Shown here: positions 1-8,787 of the stretch, one piece after another
How the letters are laid out: each line of letters begins with the position of its first letter
Position numbering within the stretch: position 1 is the stretch's first letter
DNA from: Clostridiales bacterium UBA4039
GTDB lineage: Bacteria > Bacillota > Clostridia > Lachnospirales > Vallitaleaceae
DNA: 64,000 nucleotides
Direction: 5' to 3'
Assembly (NCBI GenBank): GCA_002382805.1
Contig: DGAD01000032.1
Location: 1 to 64,000 of the forward strand
Translations under genes and position numbers: made by a program
Notes under the pieces: generated by a model
What the model saw: the letters and a program-made list of their open reading frames with translations, nothing else
Told to the model about the DNA's origin: nothing
Database searches by the model: none

Positions 1-35
1 CCCAACATTTATTATAGAACCTTTTTATAAACAAT

Positions 36-64
36 TTGTGTTATCTAATACTGTGTATTATAAT
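36..64 (+). promoter_or_regulatory. Sigma-A-type promoter of the polysaccharide/phosphorelay operon
   Basis: A -35 box TTGTGT at 36-41 and a perfect -10 box TATAAT at 59-64 are separated by 17 bases. They lie about 45 bases upstream of the first gene (start 110). Between them is an AAGGAG followed by ATG TCG TAA (92-100), a two-codon open frame that could be a leader minigene or chance. No terminator is evident before 13215, so this promoter may serve the whole cluster. Confidence 0.6.
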
Positions 65-109
65 GAAAGAAGGAGTATATTGATATGTCGTAAAGTGTGA
101 GGGACTATT

Positions 110-1339
110 ATGATAAATATAAAAGGGATGCTTATAAAATACCAAGATGTATTTTTTCCGGTTTTTGATGTGCTGCTTAATGGGCTAAATTTCTTTATGC
201 ACATTTATATCAGCTGGTTTATCTCTCTAAATGAATATAGTATTTTAAATGCAATGCTCTCCTTTTTGGCGATTCTTTTTGTTGTGGGCATTAGTGTGCA
301 AACCTATACAAACAAAGAAGTCGGAAAATCAAAAAATAATTCTCAGGTTATACGTTCTATATTTTCATTACTTATTTCCATTGGACTTTTTCTAAACATA
401 CTATTACTCTTATTGTTTCCAACATTGATTAAAATCATGCGAACCGATACGCTTGGCATAATCCTTATTATGCTTATTTTTGATATGAATATAATATTAA
501 GTTTTTATAGGGGGATTATGCAAAGTCAACAGCATTTTTTGTCTTTGAATATCAATTTTTATGTCGAGGTCATTACAAAACTTATCGTTATTGTTGCCAT
601 ACTTCCATTTTTTTCTCAATCGCATATTCCACTTATCGGAATTTTGCTGGGTATGTTTTTTTCCTTGATACATGGATACCATAGCTCAGGGCGATTGGTT
701 TATTTTCCAATGCTTTTTTCGAAAAAAATACGTGTTAATTTATTTGGATTAGCTCATATTATTTGGGCGAATTTCTTTCTTTATTATTTGACGTCGGTTA
801 GCCTGATTGTTGCAAATTATTATATTGGGGAAAGAGCCGCTTTATATGCTGTATCTTTAAAATTCAGCCAATTAATTATGGCGGTTGGTTTTAGTGTGAT
901 TACCGTCGTTGTATCCTATTCTTCAGGGCTAATCATACATCCAGAAGAATTTAAAGCATATGTTCATAAATGGTTGATTCGATTTTGCCTTGGCGGTGTA
1001 GTGATTTTGGTAGGATATCAATTGGTTGTTCGACATTTTATTGCCTTTTTATTTGGAGAAGCTTATCAAGGGGCTAGTCAATTTATGGTTTTTCAAGCTT
1101 TAGGCTACGTTATGTTAACCATTGCGTATTTTATGATATCTGAATTGATTATTATGAATCAAAAAGTCCATATATATATACTCGCTGCTGTTAGCGCTAT
1201 GCTAACAGCGGGAATACTTCTATATCATGAATCTATTCGTATGATTATCGTGGTTGAAGTGGTGAGTTATAGTTTATTATTAGTTACTCTATTCATGATT
1301 TATATGCGAAGGGAGAAAAAAGATGCGGCAAAAGTGTGA
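110..1339 (+). CDS. Polysaccharide flippase-like membrane protein (Wzx/MATE fold)
   Basis: 409 residues, almost entirely hydrophobic, with roughly a dozen predicted membrane segments and short basic loops. This is the pattern of the MOP/Wzx oligosaccharide flippases that move undecaprenyl-linked sugar units across the cytoplasmic membrane. A GTGAGGGA stretch precedes ATG 110. The 3' end overlaps the next gene by 17 bases, so the two are translationally coupled. Three glycosyltransferases follow, which supports a role in surface polysaccharide export. No sequence motif separates Wzx from related lipid or drug exporters, so substrate and exact family are inference from topology and context. Codon use resembles that of the neighbours. 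Confidence 0.75.
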   Translation: MINIKGMLIKYQDVFFPVFDVLLNGLNFFMHIYISWFISLNEYSILNAMLSFLAILFVVGISVQTYTNKEVGKSKNNSQVIRSIFSLLISIGLFLNILLLLLFPTLIKIMRTDTLGIILIMLIFDMNIILSFYRGIMQSQQHFLSLNINFYVEVITKLIVIVAILPFFSQSHIPLIGILLGMFFSLIHGYHSSGRLVYFPMLFSKKIRVNLFGLAHIIWANFFLYYLTSVSLIVANYYIGERAALYAVSLKFSQLIMAVGFSVITVVVSYSSGLIIHPEEFKAYVHKWLIRFCLGGVVILVGYQLVVRHFIAFLFGEAYQGASQFMVFQALGYVMLTIAYFMISELIIMNQKVHIYILAAVSAMLTAGILLYHESIRMIIVVEVVSYSLLLVTLFMIYMRREKKDAAKV

Positions 1340-2474
1340 AGGAAAAAAAACAATGCTATTTTTATCATGGAGAGATATCAAGGCCCCTAAAAAAGGCGGA
1401 GCAGAAGTGTTTACTCATGAAATGCTGTCAAGGAGAAATAAAAAAAGAATAAAAGTTATACACTTTTCTCCTATGTTTGATGGGGCGCCAAAAAGGGAAG
1501 TCATTGATAATGTTCTCTATATTCGACGAGGAAATATATATTCGGTGATTATATATGCATTATGTTACTATATAAAACATCGAAAAAAAATTGATTATGT
1601 AGTCGATCAGTGCAATACCCACCGCTTTTTTACACCTTTTTGGGTTAAGAAGAAAAAACGCATTTTTTTCATTCATCAAATGACCCGAGAGATTTGGCTA
1701 AGGCAGATGAAAAAGCCGTGGAGTATAATTGGAATGCAACTGGAATCGGCGATGACGCGTATTTACCGTAAGACATGGACATTGACGGTGTCTTTATCAA
1801 CACAACAAGACTTGGTTGACCTTGGGTTTGATGAGGATAAAATCATTATCCTTCCAGAAGGGATTGATTTTGAACCATGGCAGACAAACGCATGGCACAA
1901 AGGATCAGATTATCATTTTACCTATGTAGGACGTTATGCATCATATAAAGGAATTGATGCAACGGTTGAAGCTTTTTGTCGTTTCCAAAAAAAATATCCT
2001 GTAGCAACCCTTGGGATTATTGGCAAAAAAAATGAAGAATATATTCAAGAAGTTTTAGAACCTATCATCAAAAAATATGGAGTGAATCATGAGAAAATAA
2101 CTTATCATGGCTTTGTGAGCGAAGAAGAAAAACTACAGCTAATGAGTCAAAGCCATTGCCTTATATTCCCATCTGAGCGCGAAGGGTGGGGGTTGACTGT
2201 CACAGAAGGGGCAGCGGTTGGAACGCCGAGCATCGTCTATAATTCGCCGGGATTAAGAGATGCAGTTCAAATGGGACAATCTGGGTTTATGACGTCGCAA
2301 AATACAGTAAAAAATCTTGTAGAGTTGATGGAGAAAAGTGTCATTGACCCGAGTGCTTATAAGCATATTCAAACTGCGGCTTATAAATTTTCAAAAGAGT
2401 TAAACTGGGATAAGACAGCAGTAGCATTTAATAAAGCAATTGTCAAAATATGTCAGGAGGGTAAGAATGTCTAA
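1323..2474 (+). CDS. Glycosyltransferase family 4 (group 1, GT-B fold)
   Basis: 383 residues. The C-terminal half has the GT4 nucleotide-sugar signature around residues 275-310: SEREGWGLTVTEGAAVGTP, the E-x7-E type pattern of retaining GT-B enzymes. The stretch FTYVGRYASYKGID near residue 200 marks the start of the donor-binding domain. The enzyme should add a sugar to a lipid-linked glycan on the cytoplasmic face. ATG 1323 has a GGGAGA ribosome site and overlaps the flippase gene. A second ATG at 1353, also preceded by GAAGGA, would shorten the protein by ten residues and fits the usual GT4 start slightly better. The end overlaps the next gene by 8 bases (ATGTCTAA). Sugar specificity cannot be read from the sequence. 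Confidence 0.85.
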   Translation: MRQKCEGKKTMLFLSWRDIKAPKKGGAEVFTHEMLSRRNKKRIKVIHFSPMFDGAPKREVIDNVLYIRRGNIYSVIIYALCYYIKHRKKIDYVVDQCNTHRFFTPFWVKKKKRIFFIHQMTREIWLRQMKKPWSIIGMQLESAMTRIYRKTWTLTVSLSTQQDLVDLGFDEDKIIILPEGIDFEPWQTNAWHKGSDYHFTYVGRYASYKGIDATVEAFCRFQKKYPVATLGIIGKKNEEYIQEVLEPIIKKYGVNHEKITYHGFVSEEEKLQLMSQSHCLIFPSEREGWGLTVTEGAAVGTPSIVYNSPGLRDAVQMGQSGFMTSQNTVKNLVELMEKSVIDPSAYKHIQTAAYKFSKELNWDKTAVAFNKAIVKICQEGKNV

Positions 2475-3339
2475 AGTAGCCATTGCAGTTACAACGTATA
2501 ATAATCCAATCCATATTAAAAAATTACTAACAAGTTGTCAGCGCCAAACCATGCAAGATTTTGAACTATTTATTGCAGATGATGGTTCGTCAGATAACAC
2601 TGTTAAAATCATGCAAAAGTATGCAAAAATTATGCCACGGCTAAATATCTACCCTTTGGAGCATGCAGAACGAGGAGTTGCACGTTTAGTTGCTATTACA
2701 AAGGCACTAAAAAAAAATCCAAAATATCTAATGATTATTGACTCGGATATGTATTTAAAAAAAGATTTATTAGAAGAAGCTGTTAATCAACTGGATATAC
2801 GTACAGATATTGATGGATTAATTATCAAGGAAATACCCTATACAAAATATACAAATTTTTATTCGAAAGTGAAGGTGTTTGAGCGTCGATTAATCAATAA
2901 TTCAGGTGAAGAGGTTGATCTAAACTCTATAGAAGCAGCCAGATTTTGGCGTTCTCAAGCATATGTGGCAACAGGAGGAATTCATCCAGAGCAAATATCT
3001 TTTGAAGAGATACAACCCACGATAAAATGTATAGAAAAAGGCGGAACCATAAAAAAATTAATGGTGTCTGGGCTTTATCATGATGAAAAGCATGTAACGT
3101 TAATAAATATTTTATCGAAGAAAAGATATTATTTTAAAATGATGAATAAAACAATAGAGACAGAAGAAAAAGGGTTTATTAAGGCATTTCGACGTTGGTA
3201 TTTGTTTAGACCTGTCTATTATTGCAGGGCAAATATGCGCCTTTATGTTCGTCATCCACTTTTGACTTTTGGCGTGTTGATGATGTATATTGCATTAACT
3301 TTTGTAGGTGGATTTGAAATTCTAAGATATAGAAAGTAG
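2467..3339 (+). CDS. Glycosyltransferase family 2 (GT-A fold)
   Basis: 290 residues. It starts with the GT2 strand-loop VAIAVTTYNNPIHIKKLL, followed by FIADDGSSDNT (the first Asp pair binds the nucleotide) and a DXD-type motif IIDSDMYL near residue 95. This is an inverting transferase that adds a sugar to a growing surface glycan. I chose ATG 2467 over an upstream in-frame ATG at 2440 because CAGGAGGG lies at 2455-2462 at ideal spacing and the family start aligns there. The gene overlaps the preceding one by 8 bases. The C-terminal tail carries a basic segment and one hydrophobic stretch (FGVLMMYIALTFVGGF), suggesting membrane association. The acceptor is unknown. Confidence 0.85.
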   Translation: MSKVAIAVTTYNNPIHIKKLLTSCQRQTMQDFELFIADDGSSDNTVKIMQKYAKIMPRLNIYPLEHAERGVARLVAITKALKKNPKYLMIIDSDMYLKKDLLEEAVNQLDIRTDIDGLIIKEIPYTKYTNFYSKVKVFERRLINNSGEEVDLNSIEAARFWRSQAYVATGGIHPEQISFEEIQPTIKCIEKGGTIKKLMVSGLYHDEKHVTLINILSKKRYYFKMMNKTIETEEKGFIKAFRRWYLFRPVYYCRANMRLYVRHPLLTFGVLMMYIALTFVGGFEILRYRK

Positions 3340-3345
3340 AGGGAT

Positions 3346-4497
3346 ATGATGGATAATCAAATTGTTATTATTTCTGATGGTCAACGCAATGTCGATTACT
3401 CAATTTTAAACACTTTTTATACAAATACACTTCAACTAAAGCGTCTGGAAGAACAACAGCTTAATCAGATAGATAAGCTAATACACGTTAAATTAATGAT
3501 TATTGATGTGATATCTCACAAACGTATTAAAAAGATTTTGTATCAAGTCAATCATTATGTTCCATCAATGAGTTTTTTAATTATACAATCCTTTGCCTCA
3601 AAGCATCGGCATGCATTATTAAAATCCAATGAAGGCTACGGTCAACTTCGTATCTTAAACTATCGATCGGAATATCCAGAGGTGCTCATTGAGTATGTAA
3701 ATCAACTGATTCACCCGGAATATCCAGTGGGAGCTTCAGATATTGCGATTATTTTACCAGTGTACAATGAAGAAACTCGATTTAAAAATGTTATTCATTT
3801 TTTTGAAAAGTTAGAAATCCTTTGTAACCAAAGTTTTATCAATGCAACAATTTATTTTGTGAACGACGGAAGCAAAGATCGTACACAAGAATTGGTGGAG
3901 CAAATTGTTCAGAAGCAAAAGTCGGATACAACGACAGTGTCAAACCTAGCGTTTGCAAATGCACAACAATTGGTTATGAATACACGAAAGGCAGGAACAT
4001 ATATTGAAGGGATAAAAACAATTCGTGCAGATGTGCTTTTATTTGTTGATGCAGACGATTCGTTTCGCATAGAAGATATGGCTAGAATGATTAACATCAT
4101 CCGAGAAGGATATTATGATTTGGTTGTGGGAACGAAGGATTTGACGGCAGAAAACAGACCGCCCATTCGGCGTCTAATGAGCTTTGTTAAAAGACAGCTA
4201 ACAAAATCACTCTTACCCAAGGGGGTCTATGATTCTCAAACGGGATTAAAAGCTATGAATGGAACTGCAGCTAAGTATATTTTACCTCATCTGAACGTAA
4301 CCACTGGTTTGGCAATTGATCTAGAGATTTTACACATTGCAAAAAAATACGGATTTAGAACCCTTCAATTTCCGGTACAGTGTATTGATCAGGAAGGATC
4401 ACATATTGATATCATAAAAGATTCGATTGCTTACATTAAAAATGTATTTATGATTAAAAAGCGTAATAAAAAAATTACTATTCATAGAGAGGTATAG
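3346..4497 (+). CDS. Glycosyltransferase family 2 with extra N-terminal domain
   Basis: 383 residues. Residues 1 to about 125 form a domain I do not recognise; it looks alpha/beta and has a fold start resembling a receiver (IVIISDGQRN). From about residue 130 comes a GT2 domain of the dolichol-phosphate-sugar synthase type: IAIILPVYNEETRF, YFVNDGSKDRTQ and a DXD-like LLFVDADDSF. Family members transfer a sugar to polyprenyl phosphate or to a glycan. The start at ATG 3346 (or 3349) has a GAGGGA site and follows the previous stop by 6 bases. No membrane anchor is evident. The unidentified N-terminal region could be a regulatory or scaffolding domain, perhaps tied to the phosphorelay genes directly downstream. 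Confidence 0.8.
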   Translation: MMDNQIVIISDGQRNVDYSILNTFYTNTLQLKRLEEQQLNQIDKLIHVKLMIIDVISHKRIKKILYQVNHYVPSMSFLIIQSFASKHRHALLKSNEGYGQLRILNYRSEYPEVLIEYVNQLIHPEYPVGASDIAIILPVYNEETRFKNVIHFFEKLEILCNQSFINATIYFVNDGSKDRTQELVEQIVQKQKSDTTTVSNLAFANAQQLVMNTRKAGTYIEGIKTIRADVLLFVDADDSFRIEDMARMINIIREGYYDLVVGTKDLTAENRPPIRRLMSFVKRQLTKSLLPKGVYDSQTGLKAMNGTAAKYILPHLNVTTGLAIDLEILHIAKKYGFRTLQFPVQCIDQEGSHIDIIKDSIAYIKNVFMIKKRNKKITIHREV

Positions 4498-4515
4498 ATA
4501 TAGAGGAGGAGTACT

Positions 4516-7266
4516 ATGCCTAAATTTAAACTTGGAGAATCTCTTGTCAATGAAGGGAGAATTTCAGAGCAAGAATTGGAGAGTATCTTAGATGAACAAG
4601 AGAAAATGCGCCATCAGCTGCCAAGTTATAAGCTGGGTGAGCTTTTGGTTCAACACGGAATCATATCTTCGCGTGAATTAGAAGAGCATTTAAAAATACA
4701 GCAAAAAAACAGACAAGATATGTTAGAAAAAAACAATCAGCTAACTGCGGCGATGAAAAATCTGCATAATGGGGTTGTTATCAGTGATATGCGCGTTGGA
4801 GATGAAAAGGTAATCTATGTTAACCAAGCTTTTACACAAATTACAGGATATACTGAAGCGGATGTTATCGGAAAAAATTGCCGGTTTTTACAGGGAGAGG
4901 AAACAGATTATATAGCGGTAAAAAAAATACGTCAAGCCATCAATGAAAAAAGAAAACTCAATGTTGAACTTATAAATTATAAAAAAAATGGGGAGAAGTT
5001 CTGGAATAATTTTTCATTGAGCCCTATCTTTAACACTCAAGGAGAATTAGATTATTTTGTTGGATTAATTAGTGATGTAACACAGCGAAAGTCGATGGAA
5101 GAGGATTTGCGCAATAAAGAACGCTTATTACGAGCAGTTGCACAGGTGAATAATCTTATTCTAATTCATATGGAACAGCACAAAGCAATTAATAGTGCGT
5201 TAGAAATCCTTGGAAAGGCGACAAGTGTTGACCGTGTATATATTTTTAAAAATCGCATTGAGTCATCAAGCCTAGATATTTTGTGTGATCAAATCTATGA
5301 GTGGGTTAGTGCGGGTGTTGAACCTCAAATTGACAGCCCGGATTTACAAGGGCTTTCTTATGCAGAGGCTGGATTTTCAAGATGGATTCATGCCTTTGAG
5401 AATAATGAAGTCATTGCAGGACTAGTTGAAGACTTTCCGGTAGATGAACAAGAGATTTTAATTGCACAGGATATTTTATCATTACTTGTCGTTCCAATTT
5501 ATGTTGAAAACAAATTGTGGGGAATGATAGGATTTGATGACTGTACAACAGGTAGGATGTGGTCTGAAGGTGACATGCTCATTCTCAAATCAACAGCATC
5601 AGGAATTGGGTCTGCAATTAAGAGCTTTCAAGATCATGAGCAAACTTTGCGAGCACATGAGCAGGCAAAAAAAGCCACCCAAGCCAAATCAGAATTTTTG
5701 GCAAATATGAGTCATGAGATTCGTACACCGATGAACATCATTTTAGGAATGTCAGAATTACTACTTGATACAGAATTGACAGAGGAACAAAAGAAATATG
5801 TGGATATTTTTAATCGTTCAGGAAAAAATTTGATTGAACTAATCAACAGTATTTTGGATTTGTCAAAGATAGAGGCCCAGCAAATCGAGTTGCTTCCCAA
5901 AGAGTTTGATTTTCATTATTTTATTCGTGAAGTGCAGAGTTTTTTTCAGGCGCAGATGAACAAAAAACAATTAAAACTGGAATACATAATTAAAGATAGC
6001 GTTCCTAGGTTTATTATTGCAGATGAAAGTCGACTACGCCAAATACTTATTAATTTAATTGGAAATGCGCTAAAGTTTACAGAAAAGGGAGCTGTTCGTA
6101 TATCTGTTGATGCTAAGATGCTAGAGAATAGATATGTGGAACTTGAGGTTGAAGTACAAGATACAGGTATTGGCATATCAAGAGACAAGTTGCATATGAT
6201 TTTTGAAAGCTTTACTCAAGTAGATCATTCAACAACAAAAAAATATGGAGGCACAGGACTGGGATTGACGATATCCAAGCAACTGGTGGAACTAATGGGA
6301 GGTCATATTGAGGCAACAAGCATAATAGGGGAAGGGACGACGATTTGTTTTCATATTCCTGTTCCTATTGGAAGCGGAGAAGCTATGGAGTCAAGAAAAC
6401 AGATGGAGTTTAAGGATATTAAAGCGCTCGTGGTTGATGATCGCTATGAAAATCGCTTAATTATTAAGCAAATGCTAAGTAAATATGACGTTCAAGTGAT
6501 GGAGGCGCAAGATGGTGAGCAAGCATTAAGGATTATTGATGAAGAGCGGGCTAAGGAGGAGCCTTTTAATATTGTTATTTGTGATGATATTATGGAGGGC
6601 TTGCAAGGGTTTGAGGTAATGAATAGGATTCGTACAATCTATCCAAAAGAGCAACTCCCGATGATTATATTATCTTCAGATAATGGACGAGGCAACCATG
6701 TAAAATACCCCATCGAAAAAGTGAATTATGTGTTGGAAAAACCTATTGCAGCAGAAGTTTTGAAATACAAAATTCATATGTCCATTGGTCACAAAATGCC
6801 TGTGAAAACTATAGATATAAGAAAAGGAGCTTCTCAAAAGAAACAAGAAACTATAGAACAACCAAGCTCCCATGGGCAAGACAAAAAGCGAATACTCCTT
6901 GTAGATGACTTTGCAGATAACCGAACATTAGTTAAAGCTTTTTTAAAAAAAATCAATGCATATATAGATGAGGCAACAAATGGACAGGAAGCCGTTACCA
7001 GCTATACGCAACAATCATACGATCTAATTCTCATGGATATTCAGATGCCAGTTATGGATGGATATGAAGCGACTAAAAAAATCCGATCCCATGAGTTTGA
7101 AAAAGGTCTAAAGCGGACGCCAATTATAGCCTTGTCAGCATATGCATATGAACAGGAAGTAAAAAAAAGTTTTGAAGCCGGATGTGATGAACACATGACG
7201 AAGCCGATTGATAAAAACAGGTTAAAACAAACGATAGCGCAGTTTATAGAAGGGGATGAAAGGTAA
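4516..7266 (+). CDS. Cytosolic hybrid histidine kinase: MshEN-like motifs, LOV, GAF, kinase, two receivers
   Basis: 916 residues, no membrane segment. Residues 5-28 and 39-62 are two 24-residue repeats of the form KLGxxLVxxGxISxxxLxxxLxxQ, the pattern of MshEN c-di-GMP-binding motifs, here only 10 residues apart. Residues ~75-190 form a LOV-type PAS domain with the flavin-adduct motif GKNCRFLQG (Cys122) and the flavin-contacting Asn154 and Asn164. The usual flavin-contacting Gln is Ile185. A GAF domain (~205-375) follows, then HisKA with His400 (MSHEIRTP) and an HATPase with DTGIGIS and GGTGLGL. Receiver 1 (~633-760) keeps the Asp-Asp pocket and Lys but has CDDIMEG in place of the MP signature. 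Receiver 2 (~790-910) is canonical ([11 protein letters not shown]). The start has GAGGAGG. HPt and response-regulator genes follow, which completes a phosphorelay. Blue-light sensing is strongly suggested; c-di-GMP binding is inference from the motif. Confidence 0.9.
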   Translation: MPKFKLGESLVNEGRISEQELESILDEQEKMRHQLPSYKLGELLVQHGIISSRELEEHLKIQQKNRQDMLEKNNQLTAAMKNLHNGVVISDMRVGDEKVIYVNQAFTQITGYTEADVIGKNCRFLQGEETDYIAVKKIRQAINEKRKLNVELINYKKNGEKFWNNFSLSPIFNTQGELDYFVGLISDVTQRKSMEEDLRNKERLLRAVAQVNNLILIHMEQHKAINSALEILGKATSVDRVYIFKNRIESSSLDILCDQIYEWVSAGVEPQIDSPDLQGLSYAEAGFSRWIHAFENNEVIAGLVEDFPVDEQEILIAQDILSLLVVPIYVENKLWGMIGFDDCTTGRMWSEGDMLILKSTASGIGSAIKSFQDHEQTLRAHEQAKKATQAKSEFLANMSHEIRTPMNIILGMSELLLDTELTEEQKKYVDIFNRSGKNLIELINSILDLSKIEAQQIELLPKEFDFHYFIREVQSFFQAQMNKKQLKLEYIIKDSVPRFIIADESRLRQILINLIGNALKFTEKGAVRISVDAKMLENRYVELEVEVQDTGIGISRDKLHMIFESFTQVDHSTTKKYGGTGLGLTISKQLVELMGGHIEATSIIGEGTTICFHIPVPIGSGEAMESRKQMEFKDIKALVVDDRYENRLIIKQMLSKYDVQVMEAQDGEQALRIIDEERAKEEPFNIVICDDIMEGLQGFEVMNRIRTIYPKEQLPMIILSSDNGRGNHVKYPIEKVNYVLEKPIAAEVLKYKIHMSIGHKMPVKTIDIRKGASQKKQETIEQPSSHGQDKKRILLVDDFADNRTLVKAFLKKINAYIDEATNGQEAVTSYTQQSYDLILMDIQMPVMDGYEATKKIRSHEFEKGLKRTPIIALSAYAYEQEVKKSFEAGCDEHMTKPIDKNRLKQTIAQFIEGDER

Positions 7267-7571
7267 TGCAATACGAAGCATATGTGGATTACGACTTAGA
7301 AGAACTGGTGTCAGAATTTATGAAGAATCGACAAAAAGATTTGAGGGATTTAGAAGTAGCATTTGAACTTAATGATATGGAGAAAATTCAATTTATCGGA
7401 CATGCTTTAAAAGGTGTTGGAAGTGGGTATGGATTCGAGGAGATAACATCTATTGGCATGCATATTGAACATGCAGCCAAAGTAAGTGATACGAAACAGC
7501 TAAAGCAACTTTTTGAAAAATTAGGAGATTATCTATTGAATGTCAAAGTTATCTTTGTAGAAAAACATTAG
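7266..7571 (+). CDS. HPt phosphotransfer protein
   Basis: 101 residues, helical, with the histidine phosphotransfer motif HALKGVGSGYGF; His46 is the expected phosphate carrier. Free HPt proteins shuttle phosphate between a hybrid kinase receiver and a downstream response regulator. The start codon shares one base with the kinase stop (TAATG at 7264-7268) with AAAGG just upstream, so it is translationally coupled to the kinase. The next gene is a response regulator, so the three form a His-Asp-His-Asp chain. Length is normal for a single-domain HPt. Confidence 0.88.
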   Translation: MQYEAYVDYDLEELVSEFMKNRQKDLRDLEVAFELNDMEKIQFIGHALKGVGSGYGFEEITSIGMHIEHAAKVSDTKQLKQLFEKLGDYLLNVKVIFVEKH

Positions 7572-7581
7572 GAGGTAAAAA

Positions 7582-8184
7582 ATGTCAGAAAGCACAGTAC
7601 TATTTGTCGATGATCAAGATGAAATTTTATTTTTAATTCAACGTATGTTAAAGGAAGAGCCTTATAAAGTATTATTTGCCAAGAGTGGAAAAGAAGCATT
7701 AGAAATTATTGAAAAGGAAAAAATTGATGTCCTAGTTACGGATGTTCTTATGCCTGAAATGAGTGGATTGGAACTTCTAGATCATGTGCGAGAGAGTCAT
7801 CCACACATTGTACGCATTATACTGTCAGGCTTTTCGCAAATTCCAACACTATTATCTGCTATCAATCATGGCAAAATTTTTAGATATATTACTAAACCTT
7901 GGAAAGTTGATGAAGATGCAAAAAAAATATTGCGAGATGCTATTGCATACTCCAAATTGATTAATGATATGCATACACTTAGTATGAATGCTTTTTGTGA
8001 GTTTTTGCTAAAGCGGGGACATGTTTTTTTAATAACGGTAGAGGATAAAATTGTTCACCTACACCCAGAATTATATAGTAGCTATCTACTTAATACGCTA
8101 TATGAGCCCAAACATTTAGAATTTCTAAGCCTTGAACAAGAGTACGCATTATCACCAACGCAAAAAATATATGTTTTTAAATAA
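7582..8184 (+). CDS. Response regulator with unclassified C-terminal region
   Basis: 200 residues. Residues 1-125 form a receiver with VLFVDDQDE, phosphoacceptor Asp54 (VTDVLMPEMSG), the conserved Ser/Thr switch (ILSGF) and the FRYITKPW lysine segment. This receiver subtype is common in RpfG-like and adaptor regulators. The remaining ~75 residues match no output domain I know and show no helix-turn-helix, HD-GYP, GGDEF or PilZ motif, so it may act by protein contact. AGGAGG lies just before ATG 7582. It is the likely terminal acceptor of the preceding hybrid kinase and HPt. The stop is 10 bases before the next gene. Confidence 0.85.
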   Translation: MSESTVLFVDDQDEILFLIQRMLKEEPYKVLFAKSGKEALEIIEKEKIDVLVTDVLMPEMSGLELLDHVRESHPHIVRIILSGFSQIPTLLSAINHGKIFRYITKPWKVDEDAKKILRDAIAYSKLINDMHTLSMNAFCEFLLKRGHVFLITVEDKIVHLHPELYSSYLLNTLYEPKHLEFLSLEQEYALSPTQKIYVFK

Positions 8185-8194
8185 AGGAGCTGCT

Positions 8195-8764
8195 ATGAAT
8201 TATATTAAGAGCAGATACATTTTTGGGGCATTAATTGGCGTTATGCTTTTAACTACGGGATTGTTTTTCTTTATGAATATTCCATTTATCCAAAAACAGC
8301 TAAAAGTTAATATTATACAAGAAATTGAATTTAGCCGAGAGATTTATCGTCTTAAATTAGAATCTATTGCCGCGGATGAGTTGAAAAATGGGTTTGACCA
8401 GCTTTTTATTGGTGATGATCGATCAAGTAAAATACAAGTGCTAATCTATGATGATTATGGAACCAACATTGCCGGAAACATGACGCTGCGAGATGAAGGC
8501 ATCAATGAGATTAAGACAGTGATGCTTAATGGACATGAGGATACTATATATAAAGACGGCATTTTTTATAGCTTTACACATGTAAAAACAAATTATGGCG
8601 AAGTATATTTGATGCTTGAGATGTCGGATCAAAAATATATTGAAGGAATTCGAAATTATTATTTTCGAACGCTTTTAATCACTTTTTTTGTCAGTGCGTC
8701 TATTCTCTTAATGGGATTTAAGCTGATAGACATGCAAAAGATGGACATAGAAATAAACAAGTAG
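8195..8764 (+). CDS. Membrane-anchored extracytoplasmic sensor-like protein without output domain
   Basis: 189 residues from ATG 8195, chosen because AAAGGAGC precedes it; an in-frame ATG at 8132 would run inside the preceding gene. Residues ~7-29 and ~155-177 are hydrophobic, enclosing about 125 polar residues outside the membrane. This is the layout of the sensor half of a CACHE/PAS-type receptor. No HAMP, kinase or cyclase domain follows the second helix, only about a dozen residues. It could be a stand-alone sensor or regulator that partners with the phosphorelay or with the large membrane protein next door. I know no named family for it. Confidence 0.6.
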   Translation: MNYIKSRYIFGALIGVMLLTTGLFFFMNIPFIQKQLKVNIIQEIEFSREIYRLKLESIAADELKNGFDQLFIGDDRSSKIQVLIYDDYGTNIAGNMTLRDEGINEIKTVMLNGHEDTIYKDGIFYSFTHVKTNYGEVYLMLEMSDQKYIEGIRNYYFRTLLITFFVSASILLMGFKLIDMQKMDIEINK

Positions 8765-8787
8765 TATATAATCCATGGGAGGAACGG

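Noticed and set aside
92..100. ATG TCG TAA minigene after AAGGAG
   Set aside because: Two codons are too little to separate a regulatory start-stop element from chance.
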